A stretch of 64,000 nt of DNA. It comes from an uncultured Clostridium sp. GTDB taxonomy: Bacteria > Bacillota > Clostridia > Lachnospirales > Lachnospiraceae. The notes beneath the pieces are model-generated. The model made no database searches. It saw only the letters and a program-made list of their open reading frames with translations, and was not told the DNA's origin. A program made the position numbers and the translations under genes. Of this stretch, positions 18,718-27,758 are shown piece after piece (the stretch's first letter is position 1; each line of letters begins with the position of its first letter). The stretch lies in assembly GCA_946553025.1 (NCBI GenBank), contig CAMNRM010000003.1:1-64000 (forward strand), read 5' to 3'.

Positions 18718-19869
18718 ATGGCAGATAGAGAAAAGAGGAACATAGATCTAGAAAAATTAAAATTTGATTCAATGAATCCAAGGTTACCAGTTCGCTTGTA
18801 TGGAATAACTGACGAAAGTAAAGTGATTGATTACATGGTTAAATATGGAAACATTGTTGAGTTAATGCTTTCTATAGCTGAAACTGGTTATTCGGATGCA
18901 GAACCTTTATTGGTAGTATCCGATGTTGATGGCAATTATGTGGTGGTTGAAGGCAATCGTCGATTGGCTGCTTTAAAGTTGCTTAATAATCCAGAATTGA
19001 CAAAAGTACGGATTCAATCAATTAAAGAAGTTGTTTTAAATGCTAATCATAAACCAAAAGAAATTTCATGTATTTTATATTCAAGACGGGAAGATGTTTT
19101 AGATTATTTAGGATATAGACATATTACAGGAGTAAAGGATTGGGGAGCTTTAGAAAAAGCCCGTTATTTGGATCAACTGTATCGGATTCATATTGTAGAT
19201 ACAGAACCAGATAAAATATATTCTAAACTAGCAAAAATGATTGGAAGTCGTGCTGATTATGTTTCAAAGCTACATACTGCTTTGAAATTATATGAGAAAG
19301 CGAATGATAATGCATATTATGGGGCTGATATTAAAGAGGAAGATATTAGTTTTTCTTGGTTAACTACGGCATTGGGATATAGTGGTATTATGAATTTTAT
19401 TGGGTTATCATCAATGCCATTAACCACTACCTTAGAAGGGCTTAACGAAGAAAATTATAAAAAAATATTTACATGGATGTTTTTTCCGGGAAAAACGGTT
19501 ATTAAAGAGTCCAGGCAAATTTCAGAACTTGCGAAAATAACAGAGTCTGTGGTTGCCTTAGAACGCTTAGAAAATGGTAGTTCTATTGATGAAGCATTAT
19601 TATACACATCTGCTCCAAGTGAAGCTTTTATTGAAATGTTAAAAAAGGCTAAGCAACAATTAAAACAAGCCAAAGAAGCTATTGAACAACTAAGTGAGGA
19701 GCCTATTGAGGCAAAAGGATTATTGGAGGATATTGATAAATTACTAAGGACAATTTCTGGTGCATTAAAAGAGAATTTTAGTAAAGAGGAAGATAGTGTA
19801 AAACTTTTAGAAAAACTCGCTTCTGATCCTAATACATTAGCGCAACTGAAAAAATTACTTGGAAAATAA
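18718..19869 (+). CDS. ParB/Srx-fold protein of a probable restriction/defence cassette
   Basis: A 383-residue protein; TAGGAGG precedes the ATG. Residues ~10-100 match a ParB-like N-terminal domain: LEKLKFDSMNPRLPV and the box VVVEGNRRLAALKLL. The middle is helical and the C-terminus (about 300-383) is a coiled coil with KKAKQQLKQAKEAIEQL. It lacks the partition ParB features of the parB at 5236 and is AT rich, so it is not part of the partition module. It is followed 9 bases later by the nuclease-like gene and then a C5 methyltransferase. ParB-fold proteins in such contexts can act as nucleases or DNA-binding adaptors; the role here is inferred from neighbours only. Confidence 0.65.
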   Translation: MADREKRNIDLEKLKFDSMNPRLPVRLYGITDESKVIDYMVKYGNIVELMLSIAETGYSDAEPLLVVSDVDGNYVVVEGNRRLAALKLLNNPELTKVRIQSIKEVVLNANHKPKEISCILYSRREDVLDYLGYRHITGVKDWGALEKARYLDQLYRIHIVDTEPDKIYSKLAKMIGSRADYVSKLHTALKLYEKANDNAYYGADIKEEDISFSWLTTALGYSGIMNFIGLSSMPLTTTLEGLNEENYKKIFTWMFFPGKTVIKESRQISELAKITESVVALERLENGSSIDEALLYTSAPSEAFIEMLKKAKQQLKQAKEAIEQLSEEPIEAKGLLEDIDKLLRTISGALKENFSKEEDSVKLLEKLASDPNTLAQLKKLLGK

Positions 19870-19878
19870 GGAATTGCT

Positions 19879-20829
19879 ATGATAGTAAAGGATAAAATTT
19901 TAAAAGTGCCAAAATGGAGTAAAAACAACATAAATCGTTGGGCTGATTATATTGAACTTTTGTGTTTATATGATGATGATCATTTGATTTCAAAAGATGA
20001 TATTATGGAAATGTTTTTTAAGGATGATATAGAAGAACTTAAACGTGGTGAAATTGATCACTCTAATAAGTATGATAAAATAGTTTCAATTATTGGAAAT
20101 TATTATGAGATAATCAAATATCGTAGTTTAAAGCATAAGAGTTATTATCCGTTTGATATTGAAGATGGTCAATGTGTTATTTTAAAAAATTTTCTATCAG
20201 AAAGACATATGCATTATATATTTTTATTGCTTTGTTCAAATATATGTTTTATGGAACAATATTCTCTTCAAAAAATAACACATACATTTGAAAAATATTG
20301 TTATCCAATTATGAAAGTGTTAATGCCTTTTGATGCACAAACCGAGCTTTTTGGGACAACAAGGAGTGGTAGTAAATTTAATGGTACATTACGGGTTCGT
20401 ATAGGTCAACTAGCGGATATTTTGGGTGCACAAACAACGAAATCGATGGACAGAGATGAAAAGTATGATCGTATTCATGCAGGGGATGCTGGTTTAGATA
20501 TTGTTTCATTTGTTAAATTAGATGATGCTTCTCATATTCCTTTTGCATTAGGTCAATGTACGTGTAGCTATGATGAATGGAAAGATAAACAATCCTCTAT
20601 AGATCACGATACATGGAGTACACGAATTGATCCACTTGCGCCTTTTTGGAGATATATGTATGTGCCCTTCTTTTGTCATAATGCTTCTGGTAAACTTGAA
20701 AATTTAACAGAAATTCATTCGTGTTTAATAGATCGACAACGAATTTTAAATATCTTTGATTTACATAATGAGCTTTTTGATGAAGTACAATCATTAAATA
20801 TTAAAGGATTAATAGAAGAAGTTTGGTAA
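19879..20829 (+). CDS. Probable restriction endonuclease-like protein
   Basis: A 316-residue protein with AAGGAA before the ATG. The N-terminal half is helical. Near residues 190-225 is GDAGLDIVSFVKLDD followed by FALGQCTCS, a D ... (xQC) pattern like the degenerate PD-(D/E)xK core of uncharacterised restriction proteins that read D-hydrophobic ... GQC. The lysine of the classical motif is not evident, so activity is uncertain. A W-rich segment (APFWRYMYVPFF) follows. Gene order ParB-like, this protein, C5 methyltransferase suggests that it is the cutting or effector part of one cassette. It could instead be an unrelated structural partner. Confidence 0.5.
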   Translation: MIVKDKILKVPKWSKNNINRWADYIELLCLYDDDHLISKDDIMEMFFKDDIEELKRGEIDHSNKYDKIVSIIGNYYEIIKYRSLKHKSYYPFDIEDGQCVILKNFLSERHMHYIFLLLCSNICFMEQYSLQKITHTFEKYCYPIMKVLMPFDAQTELFGTTRSGSKFNGTLRVRIGQLADILGAQTTKSMDRDEKYDRIHAGDAGLDIVSFVKLDDASHIPFALGQCTCSYDEWKDKQSSIDHDTWSTRIDPLAPFWRYMYVPFFCHNASGKLENLTEIHSCLIDRQRILNIFDLHNELFDEVQSLNIKGLIEEVW

Positions 20830-20889
20830 AAGTTTTTGGTCATCTTTGAACAGAAATGATATAATTGTCTTATTTAAGGAAGTGAGAAA

Positions 20890-21858
20890 ATGAAAAAACT
20901 TAAAGCGGTATCTTTATTTTCGGGATGTGGTGGCTTTGATTATGGTGCAACACAAGCTGGTTTAGACATTATTTGGGCTAATGATAAGGATAAATATACA
21001 TATGCAGCATATAAATCTATTCTTCCAAATGTACCACTTTATATTCAAGATGTTCGAGAAATTGAAAAATTCCCTCAAGCAGAAGTTCTTATTGGTTGTT
21101 ATCCATGCACTGGATTTAGTATAGGAGCTAGAAGAGGTGGAAAGAATGGTCAGAAAAAAGATTTAATGAAGGTAGAAGGTAATTTTTTGTATAAAGAATA
21201 TCTTCGCGCTTTAGAACAGGTAAAGCCTAAATATTTTTTTGTTGAAAATGTGCTGGGAATGGCAAGTGCTATGGATGGATGGTTTTTTCAACAGCAACTT
21301 AATGGATTCCGAGAGCGCGGGTATACACCTATAGCTAAACTTTTAAAAGCTGTTCAATATGGACTGCCACAAAATAGACAAAGAGTTTTCATAGTTGGTG
21401 TTAGGAATGATATTACTCATGATTTCACTTATGAATTTCCGGCTCCAACACATGGATCAGAACTGTTGCCGTATAGAACTTTGAAAGATGCTATTAGCGG
21501 TATGCCTAAAAATCCAATAGGGGAATATGCAGTAACCCCTTTTCATGGACATTATCTTACACGTAATAGAAAACAAAATTGGGACAAACCTAGCTATACT
21601 ATTGTTGCACATGAAGATCATGTACCATTACATCCAGATGGAGATCCAATGAGAAAGATTGGTACGGATCAATGGGAATTGTGTGGAGATTTTAATAGAC
21701 GATTATCTTGGAAAGAGTGTGCTGTTTTACAAGGACTTCCTCTTTGCATTGCACCAGAGGGACGACTAAAGGATAAATATAGAGTTGTTGGGAACGCAGT
21801 TCCACCGATATTTGCAAAAACAATAATCACGCCTATTGTTATATTTGAAAATTCATAA
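20890..21858 (+). CDS. DNA (cytosine-5) methyltransferase
   Basis: A 322-residue C5 methyltransferase. Motif I SLFSGCGGFDYG, motif IV GCYPCTGFS with the catalytic Cys, motif VI FFVENVLG, motif VIII QNRQRVFIVG and motif X GNAVPPIFAK are all present in order, so it should be active. It transfers methyl from SAM to C5 of cytosine in a sequence set by its target domain (about residues 180-270). It ends the AT-rich cassette and would protect host DNA from the presumed nuclease partner. GGAAG precedes the ATG at 20890. Low G+C, unlike the ICE backbone, points to separate acquisition. Confidence 0.92.
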   Translation: MKKLKAVSLFSGCGGFDYGATQAGLDIIWANDKDKYTYAAYKSILPNVPLYIQDVREIEKFPQAEVLIGCYPCTGFSIGARRGGKNGQKKDLMKVEGNFLYKEYLRALEQVKPKYFFVENVLGMASAMDGWFFQQQLNGFRERGYTPIAKLLKAVQYGLPQNRQRVFIVGVRNDITHDFTYEFPAPTHGSELLPYRTLKDAISGMPKNPIGEYAVTPFHGHYLTRNRKQNWDKPSYTIVAHEDHVPLHPDGDPMRKIGTDQWELCGDFNRRLSWKECAVLQGLPLCIAPEGRLKDKYRVVGNAVPPIFAKTIITPIVIFENS

Positions 21859-21901
21859 TACTTTATTTTGTGACGTTTAAAAGAAATATAAAATATTATT
21901 T

Positions 21902-21943
21902 AACAGGGGTGTTACAATAATATTGTGTAGCAGCCTTGTTTTT
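21902..21943 (+). terminator. Terminator-like imperfect hairpin after the methyltransferase
   Basis: AACAGGGGTG...TTACAATA (21902-21919) pairs imperfectly with TATTGT...CCTTGTTTTT (21920-21943), ending in five T. The remaining bases up to 22139 hold nothing I recognise. Confidence 0.45.
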
Positions 21944-22139
21944 GTGTAAAAAATCAGTATTTGTCATATATTATTCTTGATTTTTTCAAGTTGCATTATC
22001 ATTTGTTTTTATGTCATAATTTCAGAGATTAAGGAAAATATAAAATCGATTTTTGGTATAGAGTAGAATTTACGGACGTACATTATGAACGCATATGCAA
22101 AAATTATTCGATATATAGTGAGCTATTAAAAATAATGGA

Positions 22140-23045
22140 TTATCTCGCATTATTAATTGTTTTGAAGTGCTGAATGCTTTTAAAATAACTTTTAATGGCC
22201 GTCTTGGTTGTATTAAATCTTTTTGCCGTTTCTGTTATACCGTTTTTCTGATAGCAGGATATAATTTCTTCATTAATCAAGTCATTTATGATAAAAAAAC
22301 TGCCTTTTCCATCAGGGAAACATCCGATATTTTTCAGGCGGGAGCGCATAGTCTGTTCAGACAAACCGTATTCCTGAGCTAATATTTTCAGGGAAGATGT
22401 TTCGCACTTTTTGCGAAGTTCCTGTTGGATATGGATAGGAAATTCAGATGCCTTTTTTGCCGTAAGTCCTTGTCTTTTTAACCAATAATAGAGTGTATGA
22501 TAAGGAATATTATTTTTCTTTGCCAGTTCTGCAATACTCATTGCGTTGAGCTGGTTTAGAAGTTTCTCTTGTAATTCATCAGAAATGGATGAAGATATAT
22601 TTCCGTTCTTTGTCTGGTAGTTATGTTTTTTTGCCCAGTAATAAAGGACTGGGGCAGGAAGATTAAACTGTTGAGAAAGTTCTTTTATTGTAAATACTCC
22701 TTCGACTTGCCATAACATTTCTTCGTATTCTGGTGATATGGATGGCTTTCGGCCTGGAAAGGAGCAAAATAGAGAGTTTTCTTTACATAGGTCTGTTTTA
22801 TCTTTTGCACTTACAGAGAAATGTATGGCTTGATTTTCGTTTGATTTATCTGTAAGTCCTATATTCTGATTTTGAGTAATGCTGTTCTTATTGGTATCAT
22901 TTGATGATGAATCGGAAGACGAGTTATGTTCTTCTGATGATACTTTTGTTAGCTCTAAACTATTTTTTGCCAAAGTATTTTGTTCATTTTTTGCTTTGCT
23001 TTTATGAATAAGATGTTTAATTTCTGCTAACGTTGTTTTGGACAT
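22140..23045 (-). CDS. Protein with four tandem helix-turn-helix-like units, downstream of the relaxase
   Basis: A 301-residue protein whose start overlaps the relaxase 3' end by 29 bases. After an N-terminal Ser/Asn/Lys-rich ~90 residues come four similar units of roughly 45 residues: TIKELSQQFNLPAPVLYYWA, SIAELAKKNNIPYHTLYYWL, SLKILAQEYGLSEQTMRSRL and GITETAKRFNTTKTAIKSYF. Each looks like an HTH of the kind found in transposase/resolvase C-termini. A four-HTH protein could bind a repeated site, for example at oriT, as a relaxosome accessory or a regulator of transfer genes. I know no named family for it. Confidence 0.6.
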   Translation of the reverse strand: MSKTTLAEIKHLIHKSKAKNEQNTLAKNSLELTKVSSEEHNSSSDSSSNDTNKNSITQNQNIGLTDKSNENQAIHFSVSAKDKTDLCKENSLFCSFPGRKPSISPEYEEMLWQVEGVFTIKELSQQFNLPAPVLYYWAKKHNYQTKNGNISSSISDELQEKLLNQLNAMSIAELAKKNNIPYHTLYYWLKRQGLTAKKASEFPIHIQQELRKKCETSSLKILAQEYGLSEQTMRSRLKNIGCFPDGKGSFFIINDLINEEIISCYQKNGITETAKRFNTTKTAIKSYFKSIQHFKTINNAR

Positions 23046-25302
23046 TAGGTTTATTCCTCTTTTCTTTTTCCTGTTCTTTTTTCAATTCTTTTTCAAAAAA
23101 ATCTTCCGACTTTAATTTTATAATCAAATAGTGTAGATTTTGTGGAGTTATATCATAAAAATCTGATTTTTCAGGATAAAGTAACTGCAAATCATGGATG
23201 AATCGGTATTCTTCAGGATTGGGCATTTTCATCAACATAAGTTCCTGCGGTTGAATATCAGGAAGTTTGTTAAGGCGGGATTTCATATACCGAAGCGTAT
23301 CCTGTTTTATGCCGTCTTTATGTTCAGCAAGCAATAATTCATTTAGTGAAATAGCGCTTCCAGATGAGGATTTTTTGTGTAATGATGATGGGCAAGCTAC
23401 AAAAATTGATGATTGAAACTGCTCAATCGTTTTCTTTAGTTTAAATAAGGTTTTGATTTCAGCATTGATTTCATTACTCAAGTTTTTTTGCAAAGTAAGT
23501 TCATTAAGTTTTTCTGGAATATTGTTTAAAAATCCATTCATTTCATCTTCATTGGTAAGTCCATAGGAAGCCAATTTGTCGGAGATTTCTTTAAAATTTA
23601 AGATAGCCTGTTTAGTTTCTGCATTATATTTTTTGAGGTTAATAGGAGTTCTTTTTGATGAAGAAGATGTATTATTAAGAGAAGAATCTTTCTTTTTCTT
23701 GTTGCTTCCCTGTATTTTTCTGCCATAAATTAATCCATCTGGAAGGTTTTCTTTTTCTCCATCTCGTATGATTTTTATGATCTGGTGTGCTTCCGTTTCA
23801 GTTATTGTTTTAAATTTTTTTGTCAATCGATAGGGCGAGTTATGGATAGCCTGAAATAAGTCAGATCGGGTTTTTGCCTGCATCGGGTTTAATTTTGCCT
23901 GGTTTTCTTGGATAACGGAGGAATCCGGGATATAAACAATATCCTTTATATCTATGCCTTCTGCGCGAATAATGGGTTTTAATTTTTGATATTCTTCAAT
24001 CCATCGTTTTATTTCCCCTGCTTTTTCCAGGTAATCTTCCAGATTAAAAATAGCGTGTTTGTAAGGAGCATTTTTTGCATGAAGTTCTCGTATCTTCATT
24101 TCTAAAACATTCATATTGGTAATACCATACTGATTGACAAGATCCAGAGTTTCATCCAAAAGTTTTATTTGTTTTTTTGCCTTTTCCGTTTCAAAAGCCA
24201 TGTTTTTTGACAAAGGATTTTTGTTTGTAGGAATTGTTTGTTCATCCATTGCCAGGGAGATACTTTCTTTTACCATCATCAGAAAACGGGTAAAGAAGCT
24301 TCTGCGTTTTCCGTATTGATCATAGCGTGAAATATAGGGCATGGGATAAATGATTTTTGTTTCTTGTTTTTCCTGTCTTTTTTTGCACTCATCCATCTTT
24401 TTTTGATATTCTTCGTTTTTAATTCGTTTTTCGATAGCATGACAAATACTTTCATAGGTATATGCATATCCCAGGCGGCGGTCACGTACCATGCCTTCCT
24501 CTTTTTTGAACGTAATACTTTTCGGATTATGCTGAATTTCATAGCCTTTTTGTTCCATGCGTTCCAATACTTCTTCATAAGAACTGGACAGGGAAATGCT
24601 TTCATCTAAGTCATGAATGATGTTCTCTTTCCAGCTTTCCCCTTCTTTCGTAGCAATAAATTCCTTCCAGCTTTTATAAGGCGTTTCTTTCTCTCCATTT
24701 ACGAAAACAGGAAGGCCATATTCCAGGCTGATTTCATTGGCAATGCTGCGGAATTTTTGGTAAACATTGTAGCTGTCTTTAAACTTATGCCGTCCATCCA
24801 AAGCATAGGCATTAACTAAAATGTGGTTATGATAGTTGTTGGTATTAAGGTGTGTAGCGATTACTGCCTGGAATTCATCACCGCATAATCGCCTTGCAAA
24901 CTCACAGCCCATTTCATGGATCATTTCTGGCTCAGTATCCGTTCCTTTGTAGCTGAGAATGATGTGAAAAGCTTGGTTTGCTGTTTGCCCCGGAGCAAGC
25001 TTTTCGCTTTTGTGAGAATGATATAATTTCTCGATAAGAGAAAACTCCTGTACGGCAGTATCTGCACTGCAGTTGTGGCCAGAAACTAAGCGCTTTCCTG
25101 TAGCTGGATGAATTATTTTGGGGTCGTTTTGGATGTAATGAATAGCACCTTCAGCATAAGCAATTTCGGTTTTATTTTCATCAAAAGATGCCTGGATTTT
25201 TTCTGGATCATCAATATAATGCATACATTTTTTTACTCCGGTTGTGCCGCTTTTAATTTTGATGTATTTACCATAGACGGTTCCATTTGCGTGTTCTGCC
25301 AT
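23017..25302 (-). CDS. Relaxase (MobP-like nickase)
   Basis: A 761-residue protein; GGAGGAAG precedes the ATG. The N-terminal ~210 residues form the relaxase domain: HIILSYKG, then VIATHLNTNNYHNHILVNAY, which contains the HxH metal-binding motif III, and KFRSIANEISLEYGL. The catalytic residue is probably an N-terminal Tyr (YGKYIKIK region). The rest is charged and helical with several coiled coils, usual for these proteins. It nicks one strand at oriT and pilots it to the coupling protein. The divergent non-coding stretch upstream, beyond mobC, is the probable oriT. The relatively low G+C and many Lys differ from the T4SS genes, as often seen in relaxases. Confidence 0.88.
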   Translation of the reverse strand: MAEHANGTVYGKYIKIKSGTTGVKKCMHYIDDPEKIQASFDENKTEIAYAEGAIHYIQNDPKIIHPATGKRLVSGHNCSADTAVQEFSLIEKLYHSHKSEKLAPGQTANQAFHIILSYKGTDTEPEMIHEMGCEFARRLCGDEFQAVIATHLNTNNYHNHILVNAYALDGRHKFKDSYNVYQKFRSIANEISLEYGLPVFVNGEKETPYKSWKEFIATKEGESWKENIIHDLDESISLSSSYEEVLERMEQKGYEIQHNPKSITFKKEEGMVRDRRLGYAYTYESICHAIEKRIKNEEYQKKMDECKKRQEKQETKIIYPMPYISRYDQYGKRRSFFTRFLMMVKESISLAMDEQTIPTNKNPLSKNMAFETEKAKKQIKLLDETLDLVNQYGITNMNVLEMKIRELHAKNAPYKHAIFNLEDYLEKAGEIKRWIEEYQKLKPIIRAEGIDIKDIVYIPDSSVIQENQAKLNPMQAKTRSDLFQAIHNSPYRLTKKFKTITETEAHQIIKIIRDGEKENLPDGLIYGRKIQGSNKKKKDSSLNNTSSSSKRTPINLKKYNAETKQAILNFKEISDKLASYGLTNEDEMNGFLNNIPEKLNELTLQKNLSNEINAEIKTLFKLKKTIEQFQSSIFVACPSSLHKKSSSGSAISLNELLLAEHKDGIKQDTLRYMKSRLNKLPDIQPQELMLMKMPNPEEYRFIHDLQLLYPEKSDFYDITPQNLHYLIIKLKSEDFFEKELKKEQEKEKRNKPNVQNNVSRN

Positions 25303-25355
25303 AACTTCCTCCTTGTTTTGTGGGATTTTTGTGGGCTATCCAAGTATTTCCTGGT

Positions 25356-25739
25356 TCATTTTGGCTCGTCAGACGGGTGATATTTTTTTCGGATTGTTTC
25401 CAGAATTTTTGAAACTTCTAAAAGAAGTTGGATGGTATACAAGCGAAAAGTTGGAAAAGATTCGTCAGGAGTTTTTGCAGAAATCTGAGTGTCCATGTAA
25501 GTTTGAAGGCTGTTCAGTTCATTAACGATTTGTGCCAGCAGTTCATTAGCAAGCTGAATCTCCGCTAAGATTTCTTTTTCCTTATGGTCAGGATGAAAAC
25601 TATCTGTGTGGTAGTAACCATATTTTAAATAATCGTTTATAATCTCATCAATAAGGCGGTTCTTACTGACGCCTTTTTTCTTTGCAATTTTCTCTAAAAA
25701 TTCATTTGTTTTTTCTTCACATCGGTAACATATTTGCAT
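25356..25739 (-). CDS. MobC-like relaxosome accessory protein
   Basis: A 127-residue protein read just before the relaxase gene, 53 bases apart. The N-terminus (MQICYRCEEKTNEFLEKIAKKKGVSKNRLIDEII) fits a ribbon-helix-helix start and the rest is a helical bundle with LANELLAQIVNELNSLQ. Small RHH/MobC proteins at this position bind oriT and help the relaxase. GGAGG lies upstream of the ATG at 25739 (on the minus strand). No other family fits as well. Confidence 0.7.
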   Translation of the reverse strand: MQICYRCEEKTNEFLEKIAKKKGVSKNRLIDEIINDYLKYGYYHTDSFHPDHKEKEILAEIQLANELLAQIVNELNSLQTYMDTQISAKTPDESFPTFRLYTIQLLLEVSKILETIRKKYHPSDEPK

Positions 25740-25744
25740 AAAAA

Positions 25745-26143
25745 TCCTCCTAAAAAATTGTTTGTAGAACGAAAAAAGTTGCTTGTAAAGTCAATAAAAA
25801 CTGCCGGAAAAATCAGAAAAATAAGCGAGGTAATGATAGCCCGAAAGGGCAGGTACGGCAAAGCTGTCGAAAAGGGTTCGGGTGTCCCGACCTGGGGACG
25901 CAGTGGGAAAATGTGATAGCATTTTTCCACGCAGTCATTACTGGCTAAGTTTAGAAAGTGTCAATTAAATTCATTCAAATTTTTTATCTTCTGACTTATC
26001 TTAAAGTGGCAAGGGTTTTAAGGATTGAAAATAAAGAGAAAAATTTTATCTCATTTCTCAAAACGTAAATCTCTGTCCATATCGTTTTAGAATCGCCGGA
26101 GGCAGAGAAAGAGAGCAAGTAAGGGAAAGAAAGGGAATGATTT
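25745..26143. other. Probable origin of transfer (oriT) between divergent mob and transfer genes
   Basis: A roughly 400-base gap between mobC (minus) and the PcfB-like gene (plus). It contains GTCCC (25884-25888) with GGGAC (25895-25899), and an 11-bp inverted repeat GTGGGAAAATG (25903-25913) with CATTTTTCCAC (25920-25930), flanked by GACGCAG and GCAGTCATTACTGG. Position and hairpins are those of oriT regions. The nick site cannot be named. The rest holds promoter-like AT-rich DNA, and a purine-rich stretch runs up to the ribosome site at 26146. Confidence 0.6.
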
Positions 26144-26155
26144 ATGGAGGACAGG

Positions 26156-26854
26156 ATGTTAGTAAGTGTGGGGATGGAGTATTCGCAGAGGACAATGGAA
26201 GTATGGGAAGATGTGGTCGAGGCATTGCTGGCGACCTTGTCCGGCAAATCCAGTACGGGGCAGAAGCATATCCTGGAACAATTTGCTGCCTATGTAAAAG
26301 CAGGGGGAACATTAAAGGCGGTCAGGTTTGATGAGAAACATCTGGTAGACTTTCATACGGCAGCCAGAGAACTTGGGATGATGTATTATGCCGTTCGGGA
26401 TGTACGGACGAAACAGGCGGTAATTATATTCAGGGATTGTGATACCGCGAAGTTGAATCAGGTGGCAGAAAATTTGGCAAAACGCGGAAGGCCATTATAT
26501 CCTAATCCGCAGCTTTCGGTTTCGGAATTTCTGGAAAAGAATGAAAAGGAAGAAGTTATGTTTTGTCGAGCAGAATCTCTGGAAACGATAGAAGCGGCAA
26601 AATGGGAAGCGGCAAACAGAAAAATGGAGTTTGCTGTAGGGAAACAGCAGGATGGAAGCTATATTGTTATTTTTCGTAAGGAAGATACAGAAAATTTAAG
26701 AGAGATTGGAGTTATTCCTAAAGATGCACCAGTATCTAAACTTTTCCGGGTTTCGGATATAGAAGATGTAAAACAGATTGTCCGGGAACACCGGCAGGCA
26801 AAAGAAGCACAAAAGGAAGCCGAAAAACAAAAGCAGAAAAATCAGGGGAGATAA
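26156..26854 (+). CDS. PcfB/DUF3801-like conjugation protein
   Basis: The ATG at 26156 is favoured (GGAGG 5 bases upstream) over 26144; 232 residues. Motifs VWEDVVEALLATLSGK, KHILEQFAAYVKAGG and LKAVRFDEKHLVDFHTAARELGM (middle part) match the DUF3801/PcfB group, which binds the coupling protein and relaxase to recruit the relaxosome. A second similar alpha/beta repeat (about 130-205, ENLREIGVIPKDAPVS) follows and the C-terminus is a Lys/Gln coiled coil. It opens the plus-strand transfer operon. Confidence 0.65.
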   Translation: MLVSVGMEYSQRTMEVWEDVVEALLATLSGKSSTGQKHILEQFAAYVKAGGTLKAVRFDEKHLVDFHTAARELGMMYYAVRDVRTKQAVIIFRDCDTAKLNQVAENLAKRGRPLYPNPQLSVSEFLEKNEKEEVMFCRAESLETIEAAKWEAANRKMEFAVGKQQDGSYIVIFRKEDTENLREIGVIPKDAPVSKLFRVSDIEDVKQIVREHRQAKEAQKEAEKQKQKNQGR

Positions 26855-26920
26855 GGAGATAGAGTTTATGATTAAAAATCGTGATAAGTAAGAGGTAATT
26901 TATTAGAGAGGAAAAAGTTT

Positions 26921-27244
26921 ATGGCAAAGATTGTAAAGACCGATAAACAGGAAGCTGCGTTAAAGGTAATTAAGGGAAATATAAAAGTTCTGACAGGGAT
27001 AAATACGGTAATAAATTCCAAAGAAAAAGATTTTCGTATAAGCATTATTGCAGGAAAAAGGAAAGTATCTTTCGTTGTTGGAAAATCATTTTGTGATAGT
27101 GCTTTAAAGGAAATTTCTAAAAAGATGATTGCACAAACAGAGATATTGGCAAAAAAGAATGCCATTAAGTTAAATGAGGAAGAGATGGCTGTATTGAAAA
27201 AACGAGGGAATAGTTCCGACTTACCATTAAATGCGGAGGAATAA
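26921..27244 (+). CDS. Small conserved ICE protein, unknown function
   Basis: A 107-residue, Lys-rich protein with AGAGAGGAAA before the ATG. It begins MAKIVKTDKQEAALKVIKG and contains FRISIIAGKRKVSFVVGKS and a helical C-terminus. No family recognised. It lies between the PcfB-like gene and the coupling-protein membrane domain, so a role in transfer is likely by context only. Confidence 0.55.
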   Translation: MAKIVKTDKQEAALKVIKGNIKVLTGINTVINSKEKDFRISIIAGKRKVSFVVGKSFCDSALKEISKKMIAQTEILAKKNAIKLNEEEMAVLKKRGNSSDLPLNAEE

Positions 27245-27248
27245 AGTC

Positions 27249-27749
27249 GTGTCAGGAATTAGAAAGAGGAAAGATCATTCTGATATTCGGGAAAAATGGA
27301 CTGCCTTTGCTGTAATGGCAGGGGCAATGGTTTTTTTTTGCGGGCATTTATCGGCAGTTATCAACAATGGAGCTGACCTGGATAATTGGTCAATGATGTT
27401 GATGGAACATTTGCGGACAGTACCCTTTGATTTCTTTTATGTGAATGATTATGTTTTGTATTTTGCTGTTTGTATTTTTGCTCTTATTGTTTTTATCGCG
27501 TTATCGAAAAAGGAACTTCCCAAGGCAGAAATGAAGGGGATAGAACATGGCTCTAATGATTTTCAGACCATGGAAGAAAGAAACGATTTTCTGGCTGGTA
27601 ATACAACACCAATCTATTCTTTAGATTTACATGAGTTTGCAACAGAAATGGTTAGAACAGAGAAAGCGGAGGCACAAACGTTGAATTTGCAAATTTTCAA
27701 ATGGATAAATGAACGAATAGGAGTGAAAGAAAAAATAGAAAACAGATAG
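27249..27749 (+). CDS. Membrane N-domain of a split T4CP (VirD4/TraG-like)
   Basis: The GTG at 27249 has GGAGG 9 bases upstream; 166 residues. Two membrane helices (WTAFAVMAGAMVFFCGHLSAV and the region YVLYFAVCIFALIVFIAL) flank a ~45-residue outer loop with NGADLDNWSMMLMEHL, then a cytosolic IEHGSNDF motif. This is the layout of the N-terminal membrane part of VirD4-type coupling proteins, whose EHGSA motif precedes the ATPase. The next gene is that ATPase, in the same frame and separated by one TAG (27747-27749) and three codons. So the coupling protein is either naturally encoded in two parts or split by a nonsense change. Confidence 0.6.
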   Translation: MSGIRKRKDHSDIREKWTAFAVMAGAMVFFCGHLSAVINNGADLDNWSMMLMEHLRTVPFDFFYVNDYVLYFAVCIFALIVFIALSKKELPKAEMKGIEHGSNDFQTMEERNDFLAGNTTPIYSLDLHEFATEMVRTEKAEAQTLNLQIFKWINERIGVKEKIENR

Positions 27750-27758
27750 GGTGGAGAA

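Noticed and set aside
18537-18728. 63-codon plus-strand ORF overlapping the ParB-like start
   Set aside because: No ribosome site and it overlaps a gene with a strong one.
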